The notes beneath the pieces are model-generated. The model had not been told where the DNA came from. It worked only from the letters and a program-made list of their open reading frames with translations, and ran no database searches. Both the position numbers and the translations under genes were made by a program. Of a stretch of 64,000 nucleotides of DNA, positions 37,225-47,775 are shown one piece after another; the first letter of the stretch is position 1, and each line of letters begins with the position of its first letter. Source of the DNA: Alkalibacterium sp. (GTDB lineage: Bacteria; Bacillota; Bacilli; Lactobacillales; Carnobacteriaceae_A); NCBI GenBank assembly GCA_020832185.1, contig JAFIFE010000018.1:35795-99794 (forward strand), given 5' to 3'.

Positions 37225-37515
37225 ATCCTAATTTTATTGATTATTTTTAGTGACTATAGTGATAACCATTCAGTATTCCAGTTTCAGCAGCACCTTTTAA
37301 GCGCTGCTTTTCCCATTTGCAGGATGATTACTTATTATCTTAAGAAGTTTAATCTTTTTAAGGGACAACTTCTGTAGATTATCCTTTTTCTGAAGAAGTT
37401 GACTCTGATAGTGTCTCTACTTCGTTGGAAAACTCAGAATCTTCAGTAGTTTACTCTTCAATTGTACGAACTTCTGCAGATTCTGTCGATTGGGCTATAA
37501 AATCCGACTTTTTTC
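37225..37515. repeat. Gap in the purine cluster with degenerate CTTCTGAAG-type repeats
   Basis: No ORF. Variants of AAGAAGTT and AACTTCTGNAGATT recur from 37340 to 37490 (near 37341, 37369, 37393, 37440 and 37471). The style matches the 26370-26545 gap. Confidence 0.45.
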
Positions 37516-39051
37516 TTAATGTCTGAAGTGACGCATTGAAGTAAAGACCATAGCGATCCCGTATGCGTTCGCTTTGTCGATAGATGCCTGGTCTTTGATA
37601 CTGCCTCCTGGCTGAATAATGGCTTGAATGCCGTGTTTTGCAGCATATTCCACACTATCATCCATTGGGAAGAAAGCATCACTTGCCAGAACGGCTTCTT
37701 TTGCTTTATCTCCGGCTTGTTCGATGGCGATTTTAACAGCGCCGACACGGTTCATCTGACCGGCACCGATACCTAAAGTCTGCTTCTCATTCCCTACAAC
37801 GATGGCATTACTTTTAACATGCTTGACCGCTTTCCATGTAAGTGCTAAAGCTTTCATCTGTTCTTCAGTCGGTGCATTTTCTGTCACGACTTTCCATTCG
37901 GGTGTGTCTTCTTCGGCTACCATGTCCTGGTCTTGAATCAATAGTCCGCCTAAAACCGCAACGGTTTCTTTTCCGCCTTTTTTAGCATCGGAAAAATCAA
38001 GTTGAAGCAGACGAATATTTTTCTTTTTAGTTAGAATAGCCATCGCTTCTTCAGAAAAGCTTGGGGCAATGACGATTTCCAGGAATATTTTGCTCAATTT
38101 TTCTGCTGTCACAGCAGATACTTCTTCATTTAAAGCAACGATCCCACCGAAAATAGACACCGAATCCGCTGCGTAGGCACGGTCAAATGCTTCTTCAATC
38201 GTTTCACCGATTCCGATTCCACATGGATTCATATGCTTGACTGCCACGGCAGCTGGTTCGTCAAATTCACGTACGATTCGAATAGCCGCATCTGCATCTT
38301 TGATGTTGTTGTAAGACAGTGCTTTCCCATGAAGTTGCTCCGCTTTCGCTATGGAAAAACTGGACGCCATCGGTTCTTCATAAAACAGTGCCGACTGATG
38401 ACTGTTTTCACCGTAACGGAGCGGTTGTTTCAATGTATAAGTCGGTGTCAGTGTTTCGGGTTCTTCTTCCCCCGATAAATCAGTTAAGTAATCAGCTATC
38501 AGTGCATCATAGCTCGCTGTATGACGGAATACTTTTGCAGCTAGACGTTGTCTGGTTTCCAGAGTCGTTTCGCCATTGGCCTTAAGTTCGTCGATCACTA
38601 ATGAATAATCAGCTGCGTCAACGACTACAGTAACGGAAGCAAAATTCTTCGCAGCGCTTCTCAGCATGCTGGGTCCTCCGATATCGATCTGCTCAATGGC
38701 TTCTTCTGGAGTCGTATCCGATTTCGAAATGGTCTCTTTGAAGGGATAAAGATTGACGCAGACAAAATCAATTGGCTGGATATTGTGCTCATCCATTGCT
38801 TTCATGTGACTGTCAAGGTCACGACGGCCCAGTAAGCCTCCATGAATAAGTGGGTGCAGAGTCTTTACACGCCCATCCATCATTTCAGGAAATCCGGTTA
38901 TTTCTTCAATTGAAAGAGTTGAGATTCCAGCTTCATCCAGTACTTTCTTTGTGCCACCGGTTGAAATGATCTCTACATCCTGATCAACCAGCGCTTTTGC
39001 AAAGTCTACTATGTTCGTTTTATCTGATACACTAATGAGTGCGCGTTTCAT
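37516..39051 (-). CDS. purH: Bifunctional AICAR formyltransferase/IMP cyclohydrolase
   Basis: 511 residues. IMP cyclohydrolase domain (1-195: [36 protein letters not shown]) and AICAR formyltransferase domain (200-511: [44 protein letters not shown]). It carries out the last two steps to IMP. ATG three bases after the purN stop. Confidence 0.97.
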   Translation of the reverse strand: MKRALISVSDKTNIVDFAKALVDQDVEIISTGGTKKVLDEAGISTLSIEEITGFPEMMDGRVKTLHPLIHGGLLGRRDLDSHMKAMDEHNIQPIDFVCVNLYPFKETISKSDTTPEEAIEQIDIGGPSMLRSAAKNFASVTVVVDAADYSLVIDELKANGETTLETRQRLAAKVFRHTASYDALIADYLTDLSGEEEPETLTPTYTLKQPLRYGENSHQSALFYEEPMASSFSIAKAEQLHGKALSYNNIKDADAAIRIVREFDEPAAVAVKHMNPCGIGIGETIEEAFDRAYAADSVSIFGGIVALNEEVSAVTAEKLSKIFLEIVIAPSFSEEAMAILTKKKNIRLLQLDFSDAKKGGKETVAVLGGLLIQDQDMVAEEDTPEWKVVTENAPTEEQMKALALTWKAVKHVKSNAIVVGNEKQTLGIGAGQMNRVGAVKIAIEQAGDKAKEAVLASDAFFPMDDSVEYAAKHGIQAIIQPGGSIKDQASIDKANAYGIAMVFTSMRHFRH

Positions 39052-39053
39052 AA

Positions 39054-39653
39054 TTAGGCGTGCTCCTTCTGCAACTTTTTGATATACGTGTGAATGACTT
39101 TCGGAAACAACTCATGCTCGACTGCATGAATCTTCCTCTCTAGTGATTCTATCGTATCGTCAGGTTCTATCGCAACTGTTTCCTGCGCAAGTATCGGTCC
39201 CGTATCAATGCCTTCATCTACGATGTGGACCGTTACCCCAGTTTCAGTGGCCCCGTCTTCAAATGCATCTTGTATTCCTTGTCTCCCAGGATAATTTGGC
39301 AAAAGTGACGGATGGATGTTCATGAGTTTATTTGGATAAGCTTTGAGAAGCGTCTTCCCTACTATCCTCATATACCCGGCTAGAATAATCAGATCGATCG
39401 ACGCTGCCTTTAACTCATTCAGCACTTCCTGTTCATACCCTTCTTTTGAGTCAAACGATTTTGGTCGAATGGCGACAGAAGGGATACCTAGTGTTTCAGC
39501 TCTCTTTAAAACAAACGCATCTGGTCTGTCGCATACAAGTAAAGCCACTTCTGCATGACACTGTTCTGTTTGGAACGCATGAACGATTGCTTCAAAATTC
39601 GATCCGCTTCCGGATGCAAATATGGCCAGTCTGACTGGCTGATGATTAGACAA
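39054..39653 (-). CDS. purN: Phosphoribosylglycinamide formyltransferase
   Basis: About 199 residues. [13 protein letters not shown] opening, catalytic block [12 protein letters not shown] and [13 protein letters not shown] present. The start is uncertain: TTG at 39653 has AGAGG eight bases upstream and overlaps purM by 8 bases; the longer frame to 39680 begins inside purM without a spaced site. Confidence 0.93.
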   Translation of the reverse strand: MSNHQPVRLAIFASGSGSNFEAIVHAFQTEQCHAEVALLVCDRPDAFVLKRAETLGIPSVAIRPKSFDSKEGYEQEVLNELKAASIDLIILAGYMRIVGKTLLKAYPNKLMNIHPSLLPNYPGRQGIQDAFEDGATETGVTVHIVDEGIDTGPILAQETVAIEPDDTIESLERKIHAVEHELFPKVIHTYIKKLQKEHA

Positions 39654-40680
39654 ATCGAATCGCCTCTGTTTCATCCTCACTTACTTCACCAATCGTTACA
39701 GCTGTTTCCCCAGTTTGAGCAAGACTCTCAAGAACTTCTTTTTCTTTTTCTGCAGGAACGGCTAGTACCATGCCGATACCCATGTTAAAGATACCGTACA
39801 TTTCATCACGGGTTAATTTTCCATACTTTTCAAGAAAGGTGAAAACAGACGGAATATCCCATGACCCTAAGTTAACTGTTACCGACAATCCTTCCGGCAG
39901 CATACGCGGAAGATTTTCTACAAACCCTCCACCTGTGATGTGTGAAATGCCATGGACCATTTCTTTTTTAAGGAGCGGCAGAACAGATGACACATAAATT
40001 TTCGTCGGTTCAAGCAGCGCTTCCCCCAAAGTTGAATCCCCCAGTTCTTCAAATGTCTCATCGTACTTGAATGCATTCTGTTCAAAACAGATTTTTCTCA
40101 CTAAAGAATACCCATTGGAATGAATCCCGCTTGAAGCAAGGCCAATCAATTTATCCCCGGCTTTGACATGCTCTGGTGTAAGCAGCTGACTTTTTTCGAC
40201 AACCCCTACACAAAATCCGGCCACATCATAGTCCTCTTCTCCATACATATCCGGCATTTCAGCTGTTTCTCCCCCAATTAATCCGGCACCTGCCTGAACG
40301 CACCCATCAGAAATGCCCGCAACGATCTGTTCCATCTTTTCCGGAACAGTTTTCCCTGTTGCAATATAATCCAGGAAATAAAGAGGTTCAGCTCCTTGAG
40401 CTAAAATATCATTGACGCACATAGCCACGCAGTCAATCCCAATCGTATCGTGTTTCTCCTGCTGAATTGCTATTAAAAGTTTCGTTCCTACCCCATCCGT
40501 TCCAGAAACTAAAACCGGTTCTTTGACGTTTAGTGCAGACAAATCGAACGCTCCGCCAAATCCGCCCAAAGCCCCCATGACTCCCAGCCTTTCGGTGCGC
40601 TTTGCATGCTTTTTGATGCGTTCAACCGTTTCGTAACCTGCTTCTACATTGACTCCTGCTTTGGTGTAGGCATTTCCCAT
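39646..40680 (-). CDS. purM: Phosphoribosylformylglycinamidine cyclo-ligase (AIRS)
   Basis: 344 residues. Closes the imidazole ring using [28 protein letters not shown] and [13 protein letters not shown] are diagnostic of PurM. AGGAGG precedes the ATG at 40680. Confidence 0.97.
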   Translation of the reverse strand: MGNAYTKAGVNVEAGYETVERIKKHAKRTERLGVMGALGGFGGAFDLSALNVKEPVLVSGTDGVGTKLLIAIQQEKHDTIGIDCVAMCVNDILAQGAEPLYFLDYIATGKTVPEKMEQIVAGISDGCVQAGAGLIGGETAEMPDMYGEEDYDVAGFCVGVVEKSQLLTPEHVKAGDKLIGLASSGIHSNGYSLVRKICFEQNAFKYDETFEELGDSTLGEALLEPTKIYVSSVLPLLKKEMVHGISHITGGGFVENLPRMLPEGLSVTVNLGSWDIPSVFTFLEKYGKLTRDEMYGIFNMGIGMVLAVPAEKEKEVLESLAQTGETAVTIGEVSEDETEAIRFV

Positions 40681-40726
40681 TTAATAGATCCTCCTGTATT
40701 CTTTGTTCATTTTAATAGATTGAAAA

Positions 40727-42178
40727 TCAGACCATTTGCGGATTGCTTTCTTTGATTTTATTCAGTGTCGTTCTGTAGTCCACTTCATAATCATATAAGG
40801 CGGTCGGATAATCTCCGGTAAAGTAAGACATACATAAGCCGTTATGTGGTGCATCGAATTTTAGACCGATCGACTCTACTGTCCCGTCGATACTCAAGAA
40901 AGATAAACTGTCCGCTCCGATTTTCTCACGAATTTCTTCAACAGAATAATCAGCTGCAATCAGTTCTTTCTGATTCTGGATATCGATCCCGTAAAAACAC
41001 GGGTATTTTAATGGCGGTGACGAAATACGTACATGTACTTCAGCTGCGCCAGCTTCTTTCAGTAACTGAACAATTCGCTTGCTGGTTGTTCCTCTAACGA
41101 TCGAATCATCGACCATGATTACTTTTTTTCCTTCAACAACGCCTCTGACAGCAGATAATTTCATGCGAACGCCTTGTTCTCTCAACTCCTGCGTCGGCTG
41201 TATAAAGGTACGAGCGACGTACTGATTTTTAACCAGTCCCATTTCATAAGGAATGCCACTTTCTTCAGCATATCCACTTGCGGCCGATAATGACGAGTTT
41301 GGTACCCCTATAACCATATCCGCTTCGACTGGCGATTCTTTAGCCAATCGTCTGCCCATATTTTTACGGGCGGTGTGCACATTGACACCGGCAATATTTG
41401 AGTCTGGACGTGCGAAGTAAATAAATTCCATGGAACAGATCTGAAGCAGTGTCTGATCAGTATACGTTTCGATGGTGTAGCCTGAATCATCTATAATGAC
41501 GATTTCTCCCGGCTGGACTGAGCGGACAAATTCTGCCCCGACAACTTCCAGTGCACAGGTCTCACTTGCCAGCACGTACGCGCCGTTTTCCATCTGACCG
41601 ATCGACAGTGGACGGAAACCGTTTGGATCAAGCGCTCCAATCAAAGCATCTGGCGTCAGCATGACATAAGCAAAGGCCCCTTTAACGGTGTTCAGACTTT
41701 CTTTGAGGCGCCCCATCAATGTGCGTTCTTTACTGCGACGAATTAGATGCATCAGTACTTCTGTATCTGAATTTGAATGGAAAATCGCTCCATCATCTTC
41801 CAGTTCCTGCCTCAGACTTAACGCATTGATCAGGTTCCCATTATGTGCCAGTGCGATTTCTTCATCATGAAATTTGAACAGGAAAGGCTGAATATTTAGA
41901 ATACTGTTGTTTCCAGCTGTACTGTATCTGACGTGACCGATTCCGGCTTCTCCTGACAATCTTTGGAGTTCGCGCTCGTCTTTAAATACTTCAGATAACA
42001 ACCCGAGGTCTCGGTGTCCCTTTAAACGCCCGTTATGGTTCGTGACGATTCCGGCACCTTCCTGACCGCGGTGCTGCAGGCTGTGCAAGCCAAAGAAGTT
42101 CAGCTGCGCGGCATCTGGGTGTCCCCACACGCCGAATACCCCACATTCTTCATTTAAACTTTTGATTTCAGTAACCAA
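40727..42178 (-). CDS. purF: Amidophosphoribosyltransferase
   Basis: 483 residues. First committed step, PRPP plus glutamine. Short propeptide [11 protein letters not shown], then the N-terminal nucleophile Cys in CGVFG; PRPP loop [13 protein letters not shown] and the four Fe-S-ligand type cysteines ([20 protein letters not shown]) point to the B. subtilis type. Start is TTG at 42178, seven bases after AAGGAG; it overlaps purL by 25 bases. Confidence 0.95.
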   Translation of the reverse strand: MVTEIKSLNEECGVFGVWGHPDAAQLNFFGLHSLQHRGQEGAGIVTNHNGRLKGHRDLGLLSEVFKDERELQRLSGEAGIGHVRYSTAGNNSILNIQPFLFKFHDEEIALAHNGNLINALSLRQELEDDGAIFHSNSDTEVLMHLIRRSKERTLMGRLKESLNTVKGAFAYVMLTPDALIGALDPNGFRPLSIGQMENGAYVLASETCALEVVGAEFVRSVQPGEIVIIDDSGYTIETYTDQTLLQICSMEFIYFARPDSNIAGVNVHTARKNMGRRLAKESPVEADMVIGVPNSSLSAASGYAEESGIPYEMGLVKNQYVARTFIQPTQELREQGVRMKLSAVRGVVEGKKVIMVDDSIVRGTTSKRIVQLLKEAGAAEVHVRISSPPLKYPCFYGIDIQNQKELIAADYSVEEIREKIGADSLSFLSIDGTVESIGLKFDAPHNGLCMSYFTGDYPTALYDYEVDYRTTLNKIKESNPQMV

Positions 42179-44385
42179 GGAATTGCTCCTTCCCATATCC
42201 GTTTCGTTTCGTGTACATTCAGTTTTAACTGATCGTCCGCTGTTTGAATAGACGCTGTTCCAGAATCTGTTACTTCACCAATTTCTGCAGCATCTGTTCC
42301 AAATAAGGCCTGAACGTTTTCAGCATTTTCCGGTTTCACTGACAATACAAATCGCGACGGCGACTCAGAAAATAGCCATTCTTTCGGTAACTCAACACTA
42401 ACATCCATACCTAATTCTTTCGGGAAAGCTGATTCCATTAAAGCAACAGCTAGTCCGCCTTCAGAACAGTCATGCGCACTTTCGATCCATCCATTGCGTA
42501 TAGCTTTCAGTACCTTGTTTTGCATTCTTTTTTCTTTATCTATATCAAAATCGAACAGCTCGCCTTCGATTCTCCCCAATTGCATTTTCTGAAGTTCTGA
42601 TCCGTTAAAGTCCGCTTTCGTTTCCCCTATTGAAAAGATCTTATCTCCAGCCTGCTTGAATTCTGACGTTGTCACGTGATCCAAGTCTTTTACTAAGCCA
42701 ACCATTCCGATCATAGGTGTTGGGTAGATGGCTTCCCCATTTGTTTCATTGTATAAAGACACATTACCTGAAATAACAGGCGTTCCTAATGTGTTACACG
42801 CCTTAGCAATACCGTCAGCTGACGTCCATAATTCCCAGAATACTTCTGGTTTGTCTGGATTCCCGTAATTCAGACAGTCTGTAATAGCTAAAGGTTCTCC
42901 CCCACTTGCGACGATATTTCTGGCTGCTTCCGCGACTGCCATCTGACCACCCCTTTCAGGATTCAGATACAAGTAACGGGCATTACAGTCAGTTGTCATT
43001 GCCAGCGCTTTTCGTGTGCCCCTGATACGTAAAACCGCTGCATCACTTCCTGGGCCCACAACTGTATTAGTGCGAACCATTGAATCGTATGTTTCAAAAA
43101 TTGATTTTTTTGACGCAATCGTCGGCTGCTGCAGAAGCTGTTTCAGCGTTTCTCCAGCATTCTCAACGATCGGTGCGTAGGGTTTCAGTTCTTTGAACGC
43201 CTGAATACGTGCAGGTTCAGTGTACGGTTTCTGATAAACAGGCGCTTCTTCTGCCAAAGCATCGACAGGCAAGTCAGCTACTGGTTGACCATGATGGAAG
43301 AGACGGTATTGTCCGTCATCGGTGACGTAACCAATATTGACTGCATCCAGTTCGTATTTTGAAAACAGTTCATTCACGCGTTCTTCTGATCCCTTTGTGA
43401 CACAGATCAGCATGCGTTCCTGTGACTCCGACAGCATCATTTCATAAGGGGTCATATGCGTTTCACGTTGAGGCACATCGTCCAAGTTGAGCACCAGTCC
43501 GCTTCCCGCTTTTGATGCCATTTCTGAACTGGAGGAAACCAGACCAGCCGCTCCCATATCCTGGATACCGACTAAAATATCACTGTGGTCCTGAATCAAT
43601 TCCAGACACGCCTCCATCAGCAGTTTTTCCATAAATGGATCCCCTACCTGAACTGCTGAACGTTCTGATTCTTCTTCATCACTGAACTCTTCAGAGGCAA
43701 AGGTCGCTCCATGAATGCCGTCACGCCCCGTTTTAGCCCCGACGTACATAATCGTATTACCGACACCCTTAGCCTGACCTTTTTGAATATCTTTATGGTC
43801 GATCAATCCCACACACATCGCATTAACGAGCGGATTGCCTTTATATACCGGGTCAAAGCCGATTTCACCACCAACAGTCGGGATACCGATACAGTTCCCG
43901 TAGCCGCCGATCCCGGCAACGACTTCTTCAAGTAAATACTTTGTACGCTCGTTATCCAGTTCGCCAAAGCGCAGTGAATCAAGCAGTGCAATTGGACGTG
44001 CACCCATACTGAAAATATCACGGATGATGCCGCCTACGCCTGTCGCTGCTCCTTCATACGGTTCAACTGCTGAGGGGTGGTTATGACTTTCCGCTTTAAA
44101 TACGACGGCCTGGTTGTCTCCGATATCAACGATCCCAGCGCCTTCTCCAGGTCCCTGAAGGACGTGAGGGCCTTCAGTCGGAAATTTGCGTAAAACCGGT
44201 TTTGAATTTTTATAGGAACAGTGTTCACTCCACATAACGGAGAACAACCCAGTTTCAGTGTAATTCGGTAAACGTCCTAATATGTCTTCTGAAATCTGAC
44301 GGTACTCTTCATCTGTCAGTCCCCACTGAGCATAGATGCGTTCGTCCTTAATCATTTCTGCTGAAGGTTCGTGAATGGTTTTCAT
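42154..44385 (-). CDS. purL: Phosphoribosylformylglycinamidine synthase subunit PurL (small type)
   Basis: 743 residues. ATP-dependent synthetase subunit working with PurS and Pur[26 protein letters not shown] and [12 protein letters not shown] are diagnostic. Its start overlaps the purQ stop by 4 bases. Confidence 0.97.
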   Translation of the reverse strand: MKTIHEPSAEMIKDERIYAQWGLTDEEYRQISEDILGRLPNYTETGLFSVMWSEHCSYKNSKPVLRKFPTEGPHVLQGPGEGAGIVDIGDNQAVVFKAESHNHPSAVEPYEGAATGVGGIIRDIFSMGARPIALLDSLRFGELDNERTKYLLEEVVAGIGGYGNCIGIPTVGGEIGFDPVYKGNPLVNAMCVGLIDHKDIQKGQAKGVGNTIMYVGAKTGRDGIHGATFASEEFSDEEESERSAVQVGDPFMEKLLMEACLELIQDHSDILVGIQDMGAAGLVSSSSEMASKAGSGLVLNLDDVPQRETHMTPYEMMLSESQERMLICVTKGSEERVNELFSKYELDAVNIGYVTDDGQYRLFHHGQPVADLPVDALAEEAPVYQKPYTEPARIQAFKELKPYAPIVENAGETLKQLLQQPTIASKKSIFETYDSMVRTNTVVGPGSDAAVLRIRGTRKALAMTTDCNARYLYLNPERGGQMAVAEAARNIVASGGEPLAITDCLNYGNPDKPEVFWELWTSADGIAKACNTLGTPVISGNVSLYNETNGEAIYPTPMIGMVGLVKDLDHVTTSEFKQAGDKIFSIGETKADFNGSELQKMQLGRIEGELFDFDIDKEKRMQNKVLKAIRNGWIESAHDCSEGGLAVALMESAFPKELGMDVSVELPKEWLFSESPSRFVLSVKPENAENVQALFGTDAAEIGEVTDSGTASIQTADDQLKLNVHETKRIWEGAIPWLLKSKV

Positions 44386-45065
44386 ACGTCTGCAGTCTCC
44401 TTTACAAAATTACTGATCATCGATTGAAAGAAGCGCAAGCCATCACTTGATCCAAGCAGATCTTCAACCGCTCTTTCAGGATGAGGCATCATTCCAAGTA
44501 CATTGCCTTTCTTATTGATGATCCCGGCAATATTTTCAATAGAGCCATTCGGATTGTCAGAGGCATAGGTAAAGACGATCTGGTTATTGGCTTTCAGGTC
44601 TGCAAGTGTGTCGTCATCACAGTAGAAACTGCCTTCTCCATGTGCAATTGGAATCGTGAGTACTTCGTCTTTTTGATATTTAGACGTGAATTTAGTCTGG
44701 TTATTGTCTACTTTTAATTCGGTTGTCTTGCAGATAAAGTGCAGCTGTTTATTTCTCTGAAGGGCACCAGGAAGCAGGCCCGCTTCCACCAGGATCTGAA
44801 ATCCATTACAGGTTCCAAAAACAGGTTTTCCTTCTTCAGCAAATCGGCTGACTTCGCTCATGATATTAGAAAAACGTGAAATAGCGCCACTTCTAAGGTA
44901 GTCTCCGTATGAGAATCCTCCAGGCAGCAGTACGCCATCAAATCCCTCTAAACTATCTGCAGTATGCGGGACATACTCGGCTTCTTCTCCCACACCATCT
45001 CTAATTGCATGGAGCAAATCCACATCACAATTGGAACCCGGAAATTGAATCACTGCGAATCGCAT
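44382..45065 (-). CDS. purQ: FGAM synthase subunit PurQ (glutaminase)
   Basis: 227 residues. Class I glutaminase: nucleophile in [10 protein letters not shown], oxyanion [10 protein letters not shown], and His/Glu in MPHPERA. Feeds ammonia to PurL. Two bases after purS. Confidence 0.97.
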   Translation of the reverse strand: MRFAVIQFPGSNCDVDLLHAIRDGVGEEAEYVPHTADSLEGFDGVLLPGGFSYGDYLRSGAISRFSNIMSEVSRFAEEGKPVFGTCNGFQILVEAGLLPGALQRNKQLHFICKTTELKVDNNQTKFTSKYQKDEVLTIPIAHGEGSFYCDDDTLADLKANNQIVFTYASDNPNGSIENIAGIINKKGNVLGMMPHPERAVEDLLGSSDGLRFFQSMISNFVKETADV

Positions 45066-45067
45066 GC

Positions 45068-45328
45068 TTAAACCGTCTCCTTTACTTCTTCTATCTCATA
45101 ACGGTATGTTTCCATCACGACATTAGCCAGCAGTTTGTCGCATACTGTCTCAATGACGTCTTCAACTGACCGTTCTTCCTGCTTTGACACCTTGATTTCG
45201 AAATATTTCCCTATACGGATATCATCGATTTCATCAAATCCCATACGGTGAACAGCTCCTCTAACAGCTTCACCTTGAGGGTCTAAAATAGATTCTTTGT
45301 AAGTTACATATACTTTTACGTTATACAT
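45068..45328 (-). CDS. purS: FGAM synthase subunit PurS
   Basis: 86 residues. Bridge protein for PurL/Pur[25 protein letters not shown] matches the family. AGAGGAG before the ATG. Confidence 0.96.
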   Translation of the reverse strand: MYNVKVYVTYKESILDPQGEAVRGAVHRMGFDEIDDIRIGKYFEIKVSKQEERSVEDVIETVCDKLLANVVMETYRYEIEEVKETV

Positions 45329-45343
45329 GATTCACTTCTCCTC

Positions 45344-46054
45344 TTATAATTGAGTTAGTCTATCCAGTACTTCCTGATACAAAGGAATAATGTCTCCAAG
45401 ATCTTTTCTAAAAACATCCTTATCCAGCCGATTGTTCGTGTTTAGATCCCATAGTCGGCAAGTATCTGGTGAAATCTCATCTGCCAGTACAATGGCGCCG
45501 GCGCTCGTTTTTCCAAATTCAAGCTTGAAATCAACTAAACGAATATTGATTTTTCTGAATAGGTTGATCAGTGCGTCATTTATCTGTCGTGTTTTTTCTT
45601 TCAGATCTCTGATCTCATCTGCTGAAGCTAGTCCAAGAACCAGAACGTGCTCGTCAGTGATGAGCGGATCGTTTAAATCGTCATTTTTTAAATAAAATTC
45701 CAGGACTGGAAATGGAAGGTCACTGCCTTCTTCGACACCCAGTCGTTTTGAAAAGCTTCCTGCCGCAACGTTTCTAACCACAACCTCCAGGTCAAACATG
45801 GAAACTTTTTTTATCGCCTGATCGGTATCAGACAATTGTTTGATGAAGTGACTGGGAATCCCTTTGTCTTTCAGCTTTTCAAAGATCAGACTGGTAATCT
45901 GATTGTTCAGCTGCCCTTTTCCGGCAATCGTTTCTTTTTTGGCCCCGTTCCCGGCAGTGGCCTGATTTTTATAGGTAACCCATAAAACATCAGGTTCAGT
46001 TGTTTCAAATAACTGTTTCGCTTTTCCCTCGTAAAGAAGACCTCTTTTTTCCAA
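45344..46054 (-). CDS. purC: SAICAR synthetase
   Basis: 236 residues. Joins aspartate to CAIR. LLYEGKAKQLFET, VVVRNVAAGSFSKRLG and LVDFKLEFG are diagnostic. Start is TTG at 46054, nine bases after AGGAGG. First gene of the operon, with a leader of about 80 bases. Confidence 0.96.
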   Translation of the reverse strand: MEKRGLLYEGKAKQLFETTEPDVLWVTYKNQATAGNGAKKETIAGKGQLNNQITSLIFEKLKDKGIPSHFIKQLSDTDQAIKKVSMFDLEVVVRNVAAGSFSKRLGVEEGSDLPFPVLEFYLKNDDLNDPLITDEHVLVLGLASADEIRDLKEKTRQINDALINLFRKINIRLVDFKLEFGKTSAGAIVLADEISPDTCRLWDLNTNNRLDKDVFRKDLGDIIPLYQEVLDRLTQL

Positions 46055-46141
46055 CAGTCTGCTCCTCCTAAACTTGTGTGTAAAAACACGAACATTTAAA
46101 GCTAGTTAATGATATATCGTTCTTATTTATCGTGTGCCTTC

Positions 46142-46170
46142 ATCATAAATAGTATTCATCAGGTAGTCAA
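46142..46170 (-). promoter_or_regulatory. Promoter of the purine operon
   Basis: TTGACT (46170-46165), 17 bases, TATGAT (46147-46142); predicted start near 46135. Confidence 0.78.
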
Positions 46171-46205
46171 CCTTTTCATGATTATTTATCATTGTAATTT
46201 AACAA

Positions 46206-46219
46206 AACGTTCGTGTTTA
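46206..46219 (-). promoter_or_regulatory. PurBox upstream of purC
   Basis: On the minus strand AACACGAACGTTTT, close to the PurBox AWWWCCGAACWWT. The CGAAC centre is about 76 bases upstream of the predicted start, the position reported for PurR-activated promoters in L. lactis. Confidence 0.65.
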
Positions 46220-46361
46220 TATATCTAATTAATGTTCACTCTCTATTCTATCGGTTAAATTAAGATAAACGCGAACAATGCTGGTCGCAACTCTATCTGA
46301 CTACTCTATTGAATGATGCTCTTGTTTTTTCATAAGAATACGCGCCTATATATAAAAAAAA

Positions 46362-46386
46362 CTAATTGAGAATAGTTCTCAATTAG
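46362..46386. promoter_or_regulatory. Fur-like palindromic operator
   Basis: Eleven-base arms CTAATTGAGAA/TTCTCAATTAG with 3 bases between. The core TGAGAATAGTTCTCA matches 12 of 15 positions of the Fur box TGATAATNATTATCA. It lies 60 bases before the reductase-like gene and has no T run. Confidence 0.6.
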
Positions 46387-46447
46387 CGTATGATTAAACT
46401 TAATCAGTTAACGTTACACATTAGACATTCTCAGGAGATGACGACCC

Positions 46448-47155
46448 ATGCACATTCACTGGACACCTGTAAAAGAAATCATTGAAGAAGCACCGAACAC
46501 TTTCACATACCTGCTGGATTGCCCAGACGATTTTACTTGGGATGAAGGCGCACACACTCATATGGCCTTAAATGGGTTTAATAGTGGTGAGAAGCCTGAC
46601 AAACGTCTCGTCAGACATATGTCAATATCCACTCTTCCCGAAGAAGATTCAATTGGCATAACGACTAGAATTAAAGAAAAGCCATCTGAATTCAAAGTAC
46701 AGCTTAAGAAACTGTCTGTCGGTGATTCTGTTGCTTTGTTTAAAACCCATTCAAATTCCCGTCTGAAGAGAGAAAACAGGCCTATCTACTTACTGTCCTG
46801 CGGTGTCGGAATCGCAACCTTCAGGCCGCTGATCCTAAAGTACCTGAGTGATCCATCTGGGATCAAAAGCATTCATTCGCTGTCAGTTGATTCATCTAGA
46901 AACTACTTATTCGCTGATCTCTTTCAATCACTGCCGGACCAAAAACTTTCCTCTCAGTTCGTTGACAGCCGATCTGCTTATTATGAAGAGCTTAGTCGGC
47001 TTGCTAATGATAAACACGCACTGTTTTACGTTGTAGGAGGAGATGACTTCTTAAAGGAAAACATCTCTTGTCTACGTCATCACGGTATTCCCGTAAATCA
47101 AATAACACTTGATAAACACGAGATGAGACTGAACGAATTTTTGTCTGAAGACTAG
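46448..47155 (+). CDS. Ferredoxin-reductase-like flavoprotein
   Basis: 235 residues. FAD-binding barrel (1-100) with RHMSIS as the flavin contact, then an NAD(P) domain starting LLSCGVGIATFRPLI and ending YVVGGDDFL. It lacks a 2Fe-2S domain. It probably reduces a flavin, heme or ferric compound; a Fur-like palindrome upstream makes an iron role plausible. AGGAG upstream of ATG. Not related to the pur genes to its left. Confidence 0.8.
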   Translation: MHIHWTPVKEIIEEAPNTFTYLLDCPDDFTWDEGAHTHMALNGFNSGEKPDKRLVRHMSISTLPEEDSIGITTRIKEKPSEFKVQLKKLSVGDSVALFKTHSNSRLKRENRPIYLLSCGVGIATFRPLILKYLSDPSGIKSIHSLSVDSSRNYLFADLFQSLPDQKLSSQFVDSRSAYYEELSRLANDKHALFYVVGGDDFLKENISCLRHHGIPVNQITLDKHEMRLNEFLSED

Positions 47156-47173
47156 TGTTCTTTCTCAAACATA

Positions 47174-47221
47174 AAAACCCACGAGTGTTAGTCTAATACT
47201 AGATAACACTCGTGGGTTTTC
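47174..47221. terminator. Bidirectional terminator
   Basis: Seventeen-base perfect arms (47174-47190 and 47204-47220) with AAAA and TTTT ends. Confidence 0.93.
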
Positions 47222-47225
47222 TAAA

Positions 47226-47639
47226 TTAATATCCGCGTCCCCATACCTCCACTAAATGAGGCAGGTTTTCAAGTGTGGGTGAATCCACTGTGTAAATTCC
47301 CTCGTAGGGTTTCTCAATATAGTTAAACCATCTGGATTCGTAAAAGTAATAGGTATCTGTCGTCCCGTCCGTACTTTGGAATTCTAGTGTCCAATATGAA
47401 TCAACCGCCGGCTGGTCATTATTACTTGACCGCAGGGTGCTTTTAGCTTCTTCTATTGACTCCAGAATAGTCGAGATGAGAAATTCATCTGACGTTTCAG
47501 CTGTTTCGCCATTCCCTTCTATAGAAAGTGTACTGATATCATCAGCACTCGGTACATTGTCTATTCTTTGCTGCTCAAGAACAACCAGCCCTAAAACAGA
47601 GACTAAACAGCAAAGCCCGGCAAGATATATCTTTTTCAT
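47226..47639 (-). CDS. Membrane-anchored exported protein, function unknown
   Basis: 137 residues. N-terminal hydrophobic anchor (about 4-22) with two cysteines, an acidic linker rich in Glu/Ser/Thr (30-50), and a compact C-terminal domain with many aromatics (YWTLEFQSTDGTTDTYYFYESRWFNYIEKP). No family recognised. Confidence 0.65.
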   Translation of the reverse strand: MKKIYLAGLCCLVSVLGLVVLEQQRIDNVPSADDISTLSIEGNGETAETSDEFLISTILESIEEAKSTLRSSNNDQPAVDSYWTLEFQSTDGTTDTYYFYESRWFNYIEKPYEGIYTVDSPTLENLPHLVEVWGRGY

Positions 47640-47723
47640 ACTTCTCCTCTCTCATATATACATTGTGACTGATTTAGTCTCATGTATTCGATTATAGAAC
47701 ATCAAAAAAGACCTATGTAGACA

Positions 47724-47770
47724 ACAGACTGCTCGCTTCAGTTCATCATTAGAACGAGCAGTCTGTTTTA
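47724..47770. terminator. Hairpin between uxaC and its neighbour
   Basis: ACAGACTGCTCG (47724-47735) with CGAGCAGTCTGT (47755-47766). The T run is on the plus strand only, so for the leftward uxaC it is a weak terminator. Confidence 0.55.
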
Positions 47771-47775
47771 GTTAG

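Noticed and set aside
37458..37748. 96-codon minus-strand ORF
   Set aside because: Lies largely within purH in another frame.
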